Shown here piece after piece: positions 34,649 through 48,500 of a stretch of DNA of 64,000 nt. Source of the stretch: Vandiemenella viatica (lineage: Eukaryota; Arthropoda; Insecta; Orthoptera; Morabidae); contig CM061919.1 of NCBI GenBank assembly GCA_031002005.1, positions 170,607,121 to 170,671,120 on the forward strand, written 5' to 3'. The notes under the pieces were generated by a model that was not told where the DNA came from, searched no databases, and worked only from the letters and a program-made list of their open reading frames with translations. Both the position numbers and the translations under genes were made by a program. The first letter of the stretch is position 1; each line of letters starts with the position of its first letter.

Positions 34649-35136
34649 TTATGCAACAACTGCGGAACATGGCCTACAACAAAGTTAATGTTTTAGACAG
34701 ATAGTGCAAATTATCTCATCAAATTTTTAAACTCCATTTATTTGGCCTACCGTTGCCCAATTGAAATTAAAAATTAGCTCTCCGGTAATTTTGCTTTGTA
34801 ATATTAGTGCATCACCCCTTTGTAATGCAACAACATTGGTTGTCAGAAATATATGGCCAATATTATTGAGGCAACAATTTTAAATAGTAAATTCAAAGGA
34901 GAAAATGTATTGTTACCAAATACCAATGATATCAAATGATACTATTACATCATTTCAGTTTAAATTGTTGCAATTTCCTATTTGTGTGGCCTTACCAATG
35001 ACAGTCAACAGATCATAAGGAAAATCAATGCAAATAAGTGGAATGGATTTAGAAAATCCATCATTTATGTTGGATTTTCATGCATTACCAAACCATCTGA
35101 TCTATATGTTCATACTCAATATGGAAAACCAAACAC

Positions 35137-35436
35137 CAGGGGCGTAACTACCATAGGGCTAGGCGGTGCAGTGCACTGGGGCCCTCACACTCAGGGGGCC
35201 ACTGAGCGCAGCTGAGGGGGGCCCCAAGTGCATTCCACAGGGGGCCTTCAAAGCAAATGTGCGACCTTGTTTTTTTTAAAAAACTCTCGGGGCCTTGTGA
35301 ACCTAGATACCCTACCGCTCAGGGGGCCCCCTAGCAGCAACTAGGCAGAACTAAAAAAAAAGTGGCCCATCTGGCCTGAGGACCCAAAATAATTTTATTT
35401 TGCACCGGGGCCCTTGTTGACCTAGCTACACTACTG
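35137..35436. mobile_element. hAT-type MITE (300 bp, 8-bp TSD)
   Basis: It begins caggggcgtaactac and ends, inverted, cagtagtgtagctag. Flanks are ccaaacac (35129-35136) and ccaaactc (35437-35444), 7 of 8 identical. The interior is rich in ggggcc blocks and has no coding capacity. CAG-type ends and 8-bp duplications are typical of hAT. Confidence 0.8.
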
Positions 35437-35444
35437 CCAAACTC

Positions 35445-36314
35445 CATTGTTGATCAATTAGCATTACAATAAATTATTGTTAAATAAAAATAATTTTCTT
35501 CATTCTAATAATAAATGAGTTTTATCATTTGATATTCTTAGCATTCGGTAGGTAAAATATTGTATGTTTCGTTTTGATTTGAAGTTGGAAAACTGAGAAA
35601 TTAAAGGTAAGAGTTTCCACAAATTAGTAAACATTTTTTGTTGAATGCAATTTACACATCATGTTAGTTTATTTGCCTCCATGGTAGTGTGTTAATTGTG
35701 ACGTAATCGATTTGAGATTGAGTTCCGTACTTTAACACACTGTGAATGAAGTCGCCTTGCAATATCCAAAATTTCTTTAAAAGTTTATCCTTATTGACGA
35801 AGTCACGGGAACAGCTAGTACTGTGTAAAATTCTTTTAAAATAATTCAATATCATATTTCCAGTGCATGTGGATTTAAGAGATATTGCTTATTACTCCAA
35901 AGACTTTTGATGGAAAATATACTGTATTGGCTGTCATTTGACAACAGCTAATTACCAACCCTCCCTATCAGTCACTTATTGCATGAATCAAAATTGAATA
36001 CATATGTGAAAAATAAACTGCAGTTCACACAGAATTTTGTATGAGGAATATATATAACTTTTGCAACTTTTACATTTGGTGTTCTTTTAAGGTTAAAATA
36101 AAAAAAAAAAAATCAAACAAATGAAAACATTAATTTTTGTCAAAATGGAGATCTAAACTCAATGTTGTTGACAAAATGATTCTTTGGTAAGATTAGCGAA
36201 AGATGGAATTACAGCAAGTCATTCATCTCATTCAATGAAACAGAAAAAAATATCACTTAAATAAAATACAGGTTATACATTAAATAAATATTAAAAGCTA
36301 CATTCTAAAATTGG
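35445..36314. other. 3' flank of the protease homologue, no other gene
   Basis: AT-rich, with poly-A near 36100. The minus-strand 3' UTR of the protease homologue must lie in its right-hand part, but no canonical AATAAA was seen on that strand close to the stop. Confidence 0.4.
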
Positions 36315-36512
36315 TCAGGAACTGTAGGTATCCACATCAAGGTTGTGATAGACCATCTGCTCGTCAATCCAGTTGCGCATTTGTGCTACATTGGCATAGA
36401 CACCAGGAGTTCCATCCTCTCCGCAACCAATGCCCCATGCAACGATACCAGCTTGCTGGTATCGCGATGGATCATGAGGCAGAGGGCAAACGAGTGGGCT
36501 GCCACCATCACC
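36315..36512 (-). CDS. Protease homologue terminal exon: Ser to Gly
   Basis: The acceptor is ATGTTTCAG. It encodes [29 protein letters not shown] and [16 protein letters not shown], stopping TGA at 36317-36315. The Gly codon at 36506-36504 occupies the catalytic serine position. Confidence 0.96.
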   Translation of the reverse strand, partial: GDGGSPLVCPLPHDPSRYQQAGIVAWGIGCGEDGTPGVYANVAQMRNWIDEQMVYHNLDVDTYSS

Positions 36513-39500
36513 CTGAAACATGATGCACATTAATTTATAATCACTGTGAATAATGTTTACATGCAGCTTTTTTATTAATGTTAACAAACTGAAAGACAGA
36601 CATTTGTTATATGAACTAAAACATTTTCAACTGTGTAAGAGCCCGGTATTTGTTAATACGGTTTCCAGTAAATTGAAACAAAATAAATAATGTTTTTCAG
36701 AATTAACTAAGTTTCAATAATAAGGAAGGGTAGGAGAAGGAAATCATTTACATATTACAAATGAGAGGAGAAGGCTACGATGTCCACATATTTCAGTATG
36801 AAAACATTATTCATGAACAGAGGTGAGACATATTGAAAAGGGATCAGAAATGAATACACTGGGTCTCCTCATGTCTAAAACCAGAGTATACCATTGTAGA
36901 AAGGACGAAGATGGTGGGGGAAGGGGGCTAAAATAGTTGTCAGTCAGCAGGCCAGTGCAGACGAATTCACAGCTGAATAAGACAGCAGAGCTATTGGTTG
37001 AAATATAATGGTTTTATGTCGCAAACTTGTGGAGATTTCATTGCAATAATTGATGCGTTTGCTGATGAGGTCTTACCAGACATTGATCCCAGAGGGATAG
37101 CTGATGTCAAAGATATACTGATAGGCTGATTCCCATTTACAGAGTTCATCTCTATATGTGAGCAAGACTTTTATACCACAATATTGTAAATTGTGTTCAT
37201 CGCTGCCCTCCTGCTTTCAACTGTGGTAAATGACTGGTTTACTTTCCCTATCCTTTCTTATTTTCTTTGCCTAAAAGCTTGTGCATTCTTTTTATTAATC
37301 CAAGTTTTGATAATGTATTTCAAAATATATTATTACTAGAAAAGTGATTACCGTGTTTTATCCTATTTCGAAAACATGCATTAGCTAATAAAACTATACT
37401 ACTGTGCAATCGGCACACGGTAATGTTCATTTCCATATTTTGCTTTTCCTGACCAATAATAGGAATATACAGCTAAATTTGCATACTCACCGGGTTATTA
37501 TTTTATTTGAAATTTCTGTAGCACTGCCACAACCTATAATGAATAGAACTTATGAAAACAGCAATAGTGGATAAAAACTCCTGCAATAGGATTCGATTGA
37601 TAGATTCGAGATCTAGGACTGGACTGTGGTTGGTTTTAGTGGATTTAGGTTGGTTGTTGGGCTGTGAAGGTTGAGATAATATTATTATTATTAGTTTAAT
37701 TGTGATGGAGCTAACCCTCTGGAGGCAATTCCCCATGTCATCTAATTGCCCCTTTATATTATTTTTTTTTAAATTTTATTTCATAATTGGAGTGTTAAAT
37801 TCCTCCCCCATTTACTTTTCGAATATACCATATTCAACCAATGGTCTGACCAAAGTTTTGTAACTCAATTTCCTAGCTTCTCTGGTACATCCTCTCATCA
37901 CCCTCTCCAGTAAATGCAGGATTTTGTAACCCTTTCTTACCATCTGTCCAGTGTGCTCTGCCCAGTTGAATTTGTTATCAAACATTATGCCAAGATATTT
38001 ACATTTCAAGCCTTCTACAAGCAATTATGACCCCACCCTATAATCATGGCATGAGATAGCTGTTTCTGAAGTAAATCTGGTGGATAATTGTGGGATATCA
38101 ATGCTTGGGATTTGTTGGAAGACTGTGCGAGGTACTGCTGGCAAAGTATTTACGACTGCCACAAATACCAGGTGGTAGGAAGAAAGTATTTGTTGGATGG
38201 CAACTGTCAAAATGGAGATACTGTTACAGGCTAAGAAGATTGATGTGGTAGCCAACCAGGCTGGGTGTGAGGATAGGACCACGTAAAGTGAAAATTTATA
38301 AGGATTACATGGCTTATGTATTACTGAAAGCAGGTACAGTCTAGTGTGGATGTTTTGGGGGGTAAGAAGTGAGATTGACTGTAGATCGAGACCTTGGAGG
38401 GACCCATTGAACCCTATGAATTCTTCCTGATGGAAGTCTGTGGGGTCTGATAATTGAGAAATGATGAAGGGCTTCAACTGTGTTGTAACTGTAATTCATA
38501 ATTACTGCAGTTGAGCCCTCATGTGATATGCAGGTTCAAGTTGATTGACAGTTCTTTCATGACACGGTTGTTGGCAGGGCAAGAATGATAGTGTTGGGTA
38601 AGGGGGGTTTACGGAAACTCCATGAAGGCTAAATTGGTGGATAAGAAATCCTGAAGTATTTGTAGGGGATGGTTCTGAGGAAGAGGTAGCAGGTAAGATA
38701 TGGATTTTGGCTGGAGTTTCTGAAGACTTGGCTCCAGGTAATCCTGATGGTTTGGTTCAATGCTACAAGAAGCCAAGTGGTACTGTGAATTGAGTGTGCC
38801 AGTGAGTCAGGGATATATATATACACACACACACACACACTGAAGAGCCAAAGAAACTGGTATAGTCTTGCGGATGCAAATATACAGATATATAAACACG
38901 AGTACAGCAACATCTATATAAGACAACAGGTGTCTGGCACATGCGTTAGATTGGTTATTGCTGCTACAGTGGCAGGTTATCATGATTTAAGTGAGTTTAA
39001 ATGTGGTGTTATAGTTGGCACATGAAAGATGAGACACAGCATCTCCGAGGTAGAGAATCGTTCAACGTGACAGAAGTGCAACCCTTCCGCAAATTGCTGC
39101 AGATTTCAATGCTGGGCCGTCAACAAGTGTCAGCGTGTGAACCATTCGAAACATCATCGATATGGGCTTTTGTAGCTTGCTGATTGTGCCTTCAAAGCTT
39201 TACACCTCGCCTGGGCCCGTGATCACCAACATTGGACAGTTGATGATTGGAAACACGTTGCCTGGTCTGACGAGTCTCGTTTCCAATTGTATCGAGTGGA
39301 TGGACGTGTACGGATATGGAGACAAACTCATGAATTCATGGACCCTGCATGTCAGCAGGCGACTGTTCAAGCTGGTGGAGGCTCTGTAATGGTGTGGGGC
39401 ATATGCATTTGGAGTTACATGGGACCCCTGATGTATCTATATATGACTCTGACAGGTGACACGTACGTACGCATCCTGGCTGATCACCTGCATCCATTCA

Positions 39501-42500
39501 TGTCCATTGTGCATTCCAACAGACTTTGCCAATTCCAGCAGGACAATGCGACACCCCACACGTCCAGAATTGCTACAGTGTGGCTCCAGGAACACTCTTC
39601 TGAATTTAAACACCTCCGCTGGCCACCAAACTTGCCAGACATGAGCATATCTGGGACGCCTTGAAATGTGGCATTCAGAAGAGATCTCCACCCCTTTGTA
39701 CTCTTACGGATTTATGGACAGCCCTCCAGAACTACTTCAGACATTAGTCGAGTCCATGCCAAGTTGTGTTGTGGCACTTCTGCATACTTGCGGGAGCCGT
39801 ACACGGTATTAGGCAGGTGTATCAGTTTCTTTGGCTCTTCAGTGTATAATGCAAGGAAGTAAAAATAATCTAGATTGCAAGAAAAAGATGGAAAAATAAA
39901 CCAATATTTACTACAAATGATAGAAGGAATGTATCACCACACTAGTGTGCATCATATTCTTGTGTTGAAAAAGTTAATATGGCTGAAAATTTCAATGTTT
40001 CCTGTGTGTTCATAATTTTTTTGTGTGTTGATGCCATTATCTGTGGAAGCGGTGATTTATATTTTAGAGCAGGCTTTGTCATTTACATCTGGCTGATGTT
40101 TACTGGGATTTAACATGACAGATAGAGAATGGGTGAGGTAGCAAACCTCCAGTCTTATCACCAATGGTGTTTGCTCTATCTAAACACACACACACAAAAT
40201 GTGAAAATCAGCAATCTGTGCAAGAGGAGCTCATTATTTTTTTCAGGTAATATAGTGCCTGTTTTTCTTGAAATCCTTTGGAACATCGAAAGCCTATATG
40301 GAAATCACTGTGGCAATATACGTTAAAGTGGCATTGGTAATCTAAAATATCTTTCTAAAGAAAATAAAACTAAAGTAATTCCTACAACATTTGCCTGAAG
40401 AATTAAGTGTTCTCAAAATTTATTTTGTAGGATAACATTATTGTATTACAGGCAAAGAATGATATATAATAAATCCATGTGGTCGGGGTTTCTATTAGCT
40501 ATGCATTTCGCCCCTGTCATAGCCCCTTAAACTAACCCAGCAGTCCTATTGGGTACAGGGGACCTACAGAAGCGTTATGGCATACTTCACATTACACAGC
40601 AAGCTGTGCCAGAGGTGAAGGCCTGCTTAAGGGCCTATTAAAATACCCACCGAGACAGGGATTTGAACTGAGGACCTTTCAATCCCCAGTCAGACACCTG
40701 AACCACCAGAGTGCTCTGCAAAGAATAATGCTTATACTTTTTGTTTATGTTTACCTTGCATGTATCTTTTCCTGGCTCTCCTCCAGCACAGAGGAAGGAT
40801 TGATGCAACATATAGTATGGTCCCAGTCGTGTCTTTCTCAAGGCTGTCTGACAAGCATCATGATTAACTACAGGCAGCTCAACCTTCTTTAAAATTACTT
40901 GGTATTTTCCTTCCTTCCCTGAAAAAAAGGGAAAAAATTAACATCTATACTAGAATCAATGGGGGTGGGGCAATCAAGTTGATAATAGCAGTCCCTTATC
41001 TGCCAATTCAATAATTTAGCCTCTTAATCCCATGGGTCCAGGATTTTAAGCACAAGTTATTCACTTCAGTTATTGATTTATGACTCCTGCATTTGTTTAT
41101 AAGGTTGCCAAAAACTGTCTAATATGATGACTAGGACAACCAGTGCTCTCTAGGTCTGAGGCCTGAAGCTATGCCCTGTGGCTAGTATAGTGGCAGTTTA
41201 ACAGCAGTTAACATGAACTAAATACATGCAAAATAATAATATTAGCATCTTTCGTTGACTGAAATGATAAATGACAGATTATTCTTGACCTTCAATTCAA
41301 GCTACTGACAAATGCCTTGGTTATCTGTTCATCAGATCTGTCAAATCAGCAGTGTTTGTTAAATTATGTGTTTCTGAAATTATTTTTACAACTGTCCACT
41401 CAAGATCTGTCCATAACTTGTTTCCTGTGACAAAAATGGAAAATTATTTAAGAAGCTTTTTTGTCTTTAGTTTGGAAAACTAAAGTTTGTACTGAAGAAG
41501 AATAATTATGCTCGTCATGGTATTTTTAAACCTGGAGGAAAGAAACTTTTAAAACCTAAAGTCAGCCTCAAGCATTGGAGGTTCAGTATTCACAAGCATG
41601 AAGTAGAAGGTGTCATTCAAAATGAGAAGTAAAAATGTGCACATTACCAAGACTTCTCTGTACTTTCATGCTTATAAAACAACAAAAATAGTATAAGAAA
41701 ATATCAAGGTGGAATAAAGAAATTATAATGAGAATATATAAGGGTGCTAAGAATCACTGATGGTATTGCCTTTTTGGCTGAAAGAATAAACATTTATGGG
41801 GATTTATTGAAATCATCTCAGGAAACATTAGTCATTAAGAGCACCATAATATATGAAATAGAGTATTTCACAACAATATTATTATTAATTTTTAATTGTG
41901 ATGGAGCTAATACTCCGGTGGCAATTCCCCCAGTCATCCATTTACCCCTTTTTTTATATACATATTTTTTTTGTAAATTCTTTTATAATTGGAATGTTAA
42001 ATTCCTCCCCCATTTACTATTATGATTTACAAATTTTAATTCTAAATTCCTTAAGCATTTTTGGAACATTAGTTATCACTACACTTGGTAGTTTGTTCCA
42101 ATCCCTGACACTCTTACCAACAAAAGAATATTTAGGAACGAAGTCTTTCTCGGCGTTGAGAATGGATGTAGTCTTCTCGGGAGACTAGCCGAGTGAGTAA
42201 GATGTTTCCACACGATATTTCGGCGATCTCAGACTCCGTCGCCATCTTCACCAGAAGATGGCGACGGAGTCTGAGATCGCCGAAATATCGTGTGGAAACA
42301 TCTTACTCACTCGGCTAGTCTCCCGAGAAGACTACATCCAAAAGAATATTTTCCCACTCAATCTTCTAATAGAGAAAATTGTTAGAGAAGAACAGTGCTG
42401 ATGATGTGAAAGCTTTAATTGCCATGTTGTGTGAGTCCAGAGAATGCCTGGCTTCTTATAAACACATATAAGTAAGAAGTAGTAGAAGTAAATGAATTCT

Positions 42501-45500
42501 GCTATTTCGTATTAAAATTATTAAAGACTCATTTTTTCAAAGACAGAGTAATAATGATAAAATGTAAGAAATAATTGTACTTTTCTTGGCTGTATGGAGC
42601 CTGTTCATTTGCCAATAAAGAAAAAGGGGGAAAAAATGATAAAATGGTTCTTAAAGAAGAAATATGTGCTAGTATCAGTCACCAGGCTTCAGATATTCAG
42701 TAGAAAGAAATTTGAAAAGCTAAAAAGAAGATGAACAGAAGCATTTTAGCATAGTAGATCAAGAAGATATAACTTTAATTCTAATATGAGATTTTTTTTA
42801 GACTATATCCTTTCCATGTAATTCAAGTCAGTAATTATAACTATATAGGATTCCTGTGATTTGTAAAACTGCTTTACAATAACAAGTTCTGTTTTCAAAG
42901 CATTTGCATATAACTTTCCTGCTCTACATATTGGAAGGTTCTGAGGGTAAAGTTTTGCAGTTTAATCCAGTTTCTTACTCCCTTACCCATAAAATGCTCT
43001 TATGCCTGATATCTAGTGCTTTTTTTTTATGGGTTTGATCATTTCTTCCCTTCAATGTAGTAATCCTAATCTTCAACCAATATCCAGCCAACCATCATCA
43101 CCACTCCCATGCTTCCATTGATTCTTTTATCATATCAGTTACTGATTGCATTCTTTAAATAAGAAAAGAACGGGAAATTAACCCACCATATGCCAAAGTG
43201 GACGGCTGCGATGTGGTGGGTAATTTCCCTTTCTTTTCTTATTTATATCGCCTAGAAGCCACTTCCATTTTCCTTAGTTGCATCATTGTATTGTTTAATG
43301 TTTTTTGCAAATAAATTTAGCTGCCCTCCTTTGCATTGCTACCAGCTCCTATATTTGATACCATAATTTGTGTCCCATACTACCCCACCAAACTCAAGCA
43401 ATGGTGTGATTAAGTATTTGTATTCTAATTCTAACAACCATGATACATCTACTCACCATAGTCTCCAGTAAATGCAGTACTTTGAATTCTCTATCTACAA
43501 TCTGTTCTGCATTAGATTACATGATTTCTTCAAGAAGCAAAGCTTGCATTGTATGGATCCCTTGTTACACAATTGAGTTTGCATCCTTTTTCATTTTATT
43601 CAAAGTATCTTGAATATAGCCTGCTAGCTGAGATTCATGTGGATATAATCTCATAAATCCATGTTATTGATTTAGGAACCACTTGTGTTGCTCATACACT
43701 TCTCTAATATTGTTCCATATCAGGTTCTCCATCAACTTCTCTACCACTGAGATAAAACTAATCGGTCCATAATTTTCAGACCAATCTGTCTCCTCACCAT
43801 GAACTGGTACTACTGTGGCACTTTTGCAGATCTATAGTAGACAGCAGGTCTCAAAACTCAAATAATATTTCAATGTATGGCACAATTGCATCTATTCTTC
43901 TTCATCACATTTTCCTAAAGTTTTGGGGTCAGCTACCTTCAGTGAGTTTTACTCATCATTGCATGGTGAAATTTGGAGTTACAATTTTATGGCCACATGC
44001 TCTTGGTCCGCCAAGCATTTTATACCTACTGCCCATACTAACTAATCGAAGAAGTAAAGTGTTGCTACTTGCATTCGAAATGTGTAACTATGTTCTTTGT
44101 GTAATATGTGTATTTTTATTTCTGAAATGTGTATTTTACGAGGCAGAAATTAGGAGCCGTTCCAGCATTTGCCTTGATGGCTGTGGAAAACCACAATCAG
44201 GACGGTCGGTATATGGAAGCCTGGGATTGTGCCCAGTCTGTTGTACCTATCCAATCCAATGTGCAGCACCTCACCACACTGAGCCACGCTGGTGTGTCCC
44301 TCTCACATATACACCTATCTTCAGTAAAATTAACCATATCATCCTCTTTGTGGTTTTTACTGTACCTAGTACCCTCATAATGTCCTCGATATCAATTTTG
44401 ATTTCCTAGACTGCTCACTTTTATTTCTGTGGAGAAATTCCTGCTCCATTAATTCAGATTGTTTAATATCTCCATGTTTTTCATATCCCTGTTAACTTCT
44501 TTTGAACCCTTATCCATGATTGTCTGAGTACTTATCTTTACCTCAATTTTCTAAAATAGGTATAGAAATTTCTAGTAACATAATTCAGTGATACCCTCCA
44601 ACCAGAATACTGAGGATGATGCATCTTTAACTCCTCCCTTTGCTGTTTATTTCTTGTCTAGGTGTTTCAGAAGATTCCTATTGTCAACTCTATTGTGTTG
44701 TTGTTTTATCAATCTCTTTCCTTCTCACTTCTGTGTTGTAGCATTCAGATTTGATATTTTCTTTATTTTTATAATGTCTTCTAAATCTTCGAGTCCCTCC
44801 TCACTGTAATGGTGCTCTACTTTTACATAATGTAACATACACCTTTTTGTAATTGCATTTTATAACCAACTTTAATTATTACCACTCATTTAGTGAAACT
44901 TCTGTTTCATGATCCTGGCACTCACTGGTTGTCAACAGTAACTGGTTACAGTTATCACAATATTCTGTACATGAAATTATGCTGAATTCGTCATTTCATC
45001 TCTCCATTCAGTGGAGAGGAACATCTGCGAGAACTTAGCACATCTGACTATTTTGTAACTCTAAATACGAGGGTTGGAACTTAAATAGTGGCAACTATTT
45101 ATTCACATCCGATACAAAAGCGTTGCACCTTTTGCGGTCCTTCAAAAGTAGTCACCAGTGTTGTGTAGAACCCGTTGCCAGCGATGTGGAAGGCGTAGTA
45201 TACTGTTAGCAGAGCCTGTTCTGTTGATGGTGCGAATCAAGCGGTCTACTACCTGTTGAATCTCTGGAACAGTTCTGAAGCGAATACCCTAAGTGCGTCC
45301 TTCATCTTCGGAATCAAATCAAAATCACAAGGACTTAAATCCGGGGAGTATGGTGGATGGTACAGTACTTTGCAGTCCCATCGACCGAACAGAGCAGCCA
45401 CAGCTTGCTCTGTATGCACCCGCACATTGTCGTGCAAAATGATGGATGGGTTGTACCGAAAGTGTTGCCGCTTCTTTCACAAAGCTGGTTGCAGGTGATG

Positions 45501-48500
45501 CTCCCAAAACAAACAGTAATACCGTGCATTGACGGCCTGCCATGGAGGAACGTAATGCGTTAGGATAACACCATCACAGTCGTAGGCAAGAATCACCATA
45601 ACTTTCACCATACTGGGGCTCTGACGCACTTTCGACTTTCGCGGCGACCCATAATGATGCCATTAGTTGGATTTGCATTTCAGTTTTGCCTCATACGATG
45701 TGGTACATGTCTCATTCAGTGTTACGATACGGCGTAAGAAAGTCTCTCCTTCGTGCTCATAGCGCTCCAAGTGAATCTGAGCAGTGTCGTAACGCATCCA
45801 TTTCAGCATTTCCATCAATTCATGCGGAACCCATCATGATGCAATTTTTCACATGCCCAGGCGTTCCTTCAGGATGCGAAGCACAGTCGTATGCGCTAAT
45901 CCGGTTTCGTAGGCGAGCTCACAAATCGTCTGGTGCCGATCACTATCCAACAACGCGGCAACAGTATGCACTACTTCTTCAGACACGCTAGGACAACCTG
46001 CCCGACGCATGTCTGCCATAGTTTGCCAACCTTCGTCGAAGGCTTTTACCCAAAGTGCCATTGTTCTCTAAAGCAATGCCAATTCTCCGCACACCTCTTG
46101 ATGACCCTGTCGTGCTGTACGACCTCTGGCACATTCAATCTTGATCCGACTCCATTGTTTCTCTTTCGAAAACATAGTGACACCATTATGTTAGACCGCT
46201 CGCTCACAAATGACTGCGTTTCCCTCGATTGTGCGCACGCCGGGGACGTGGGACGGGTGAGTCCATTTGCTCGGAGGTAAGGTAGGTATGTCAACAACAT
46301 GTGCTATCAGCGACAATAGTAGATTCCATTGCATAGTGTCTCCACAGCAGTGTTGCCACTATTTAAGTTCCAACCCTCATACTTCCACTTAATATATTGT
46401 GTGCAAACCATTTAATACTTAATTTACAAAACTGAGAATCATAAAATTGATATACTTACCAAAAACATCTTTTCCCCATCCACTAGCAAAGCAGTGAGAA
46501 CTATTTATTACAGTACCACTGGATGGTAAGCAAACAACATCAACATTTTCATCATAGTTCACTGGCTGACTGAGCAGTAGCAGAGCTACATCATTGTAGA
46601 GTGCTCCATTGTGATAATTCCCATGGACAATTATTTGTTTTACAGGACGATCCTGATGAGGGTAAACTTCACTTTTTGTCTGAGTGTCCCATTCACCAGC
46701 TCGGATTTTCATTTGGCTGGCATTTTTTCTGTTAAATATAATAAAGTAAACAATGCAATTTGGAATATTAAGAAGTTTTTATGTTAAAACATTTGTTTTG
46801 TTTTGTTTTTTAATAATTTTTTATGTAAGAACTCGGTTTATATAATTTAAAACTTCTTTAAAAATTTATTTTAAATAGTATAAAAGACAATCACAAGTGT
46901 AGGGTAAATCTGATTATCAGTGATAAGAATCTGTTAATAGCTAAAATACAGTATAGCTTATCGAAAGTTATAAATAGCCCATGATTACACTTGAGAGATG
47001 AGAACAAAAAAACTCTTACTTCATATTTCAGGACAGTTACACTTATGTTTGCCTGATGTGTGATTTAATTATTGGACTCTCTTCCATGTATGATCTATTT
47101 TCTTCCAGTTTGAAACATAAGAAATAAGTTAATTATCTACTCAAACTGTAAGTGTACTGCTTTCTGTCTAATACCTTGTTTCCAGGATGATAGAATGGCT
47201 AAAATTAAAATATCTAAAAGAAATTTTAAATATTTAGTACCAGTCAAAATAGCACGTAGCAATAAACTTTGTGAATTGTTAGAGAATTAAATTAGATAGG
47301 GAAGGTTACAAAGAAGAGGGAAAATTAAATTTCATTATTTGGATACTCATTAAGGTTCCTACCCATGACTCATCAACCACTCACATTTTTTAATTCCCGA
47401 ACCTTTAACCTACTACTGGACATCAAATATGGAAAGACTCATTAACAAACAGTGGTAATAGATAACTCGTGTTGTATTACCAGAACTTCACCATTTAACC
47501 ACACCTCTGAGCAACAAGCATGAAGAGCAGTCAACAGTTTTTGAATCAGGACAGTAAGGAGCACAATTTTGATGTGTCCTTTAGCCAGCATAACAACAAC
47601 AAACAATTCTGTGTCCTCATTAAAAGTGAGGCCAGACTTGCTTAGCAATGAAAATTAATTTAAGTACCAGAAAATGCACACTGTTATTAATATGTGTATT
47701 GCTTCTGTGGTGATATGTTTTGGGAAGGAGATAATTAACAACAAAACTTAAAGGAAATGGAAATTAAGGCCAATAATAAACAGCTGAGGAAAAATACCTT
47801 TTATGGGTTGTTGAAATTTAGCACCATTTCTAAGTCAAAAGGCAAGATGAAGTGTTAGAATAAAGAAAATCAGAGATATATTGGTCAGACTATTGTAAGA
47901 AGACAAAATGAAGAAATGCAAGATGGAGAAAACTATATAAAAAAGGTAGTTATAATGTTAGACACTAACTGAAGAAAGCAAATATATGGGAAATGAAAAA
48001 CGAGAAAGAAGCATATATCTAAAACTTGAATGAAAAACTAATTTGTTACTAGTAACCAAATAAGCATAATTCAAATTTAAACATTTATAATTGTTGTATT
48101 TTTTTTAGGAAGATTAATAAAAAGGTGGCTTTAAATAAGGCCAAAGAAATGAACTACCAAAGTCCATACTTTGTAGTAGGCTGAAAGTCATGCCCAACAC
48201 AAAAAAAAATGGTGGAAAAGAAAATGTGCAATTTTTGTAAGCAAATAATGATTGATTAACTTCCAAAAATCCGGTCAATTTCCCTTAAAATTCAAATGAC
48301 TGTAACACAGTGTGCTGACTACTGACCCCGCAACACAGTGGGCAGCAGTTAGGACAACCTCTGGATGTATGAGCGATCCCCCACACTGGTAGACATTTAG
48401 CTTGTCTGGGTTGCCATCGACAGTCTCCTCCCGGAGAATGGCCACCATCCAAGGAAATTCTCCAAACTGTGCCTCGTTGTTGCTGTCACCAGTGATGCGG

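Noticed and set aside
43873..44409. 178-codon plus-strand frame
   Set aside because: It crosses the end of LINE-A and a degenerate SINE; no conserved motif.
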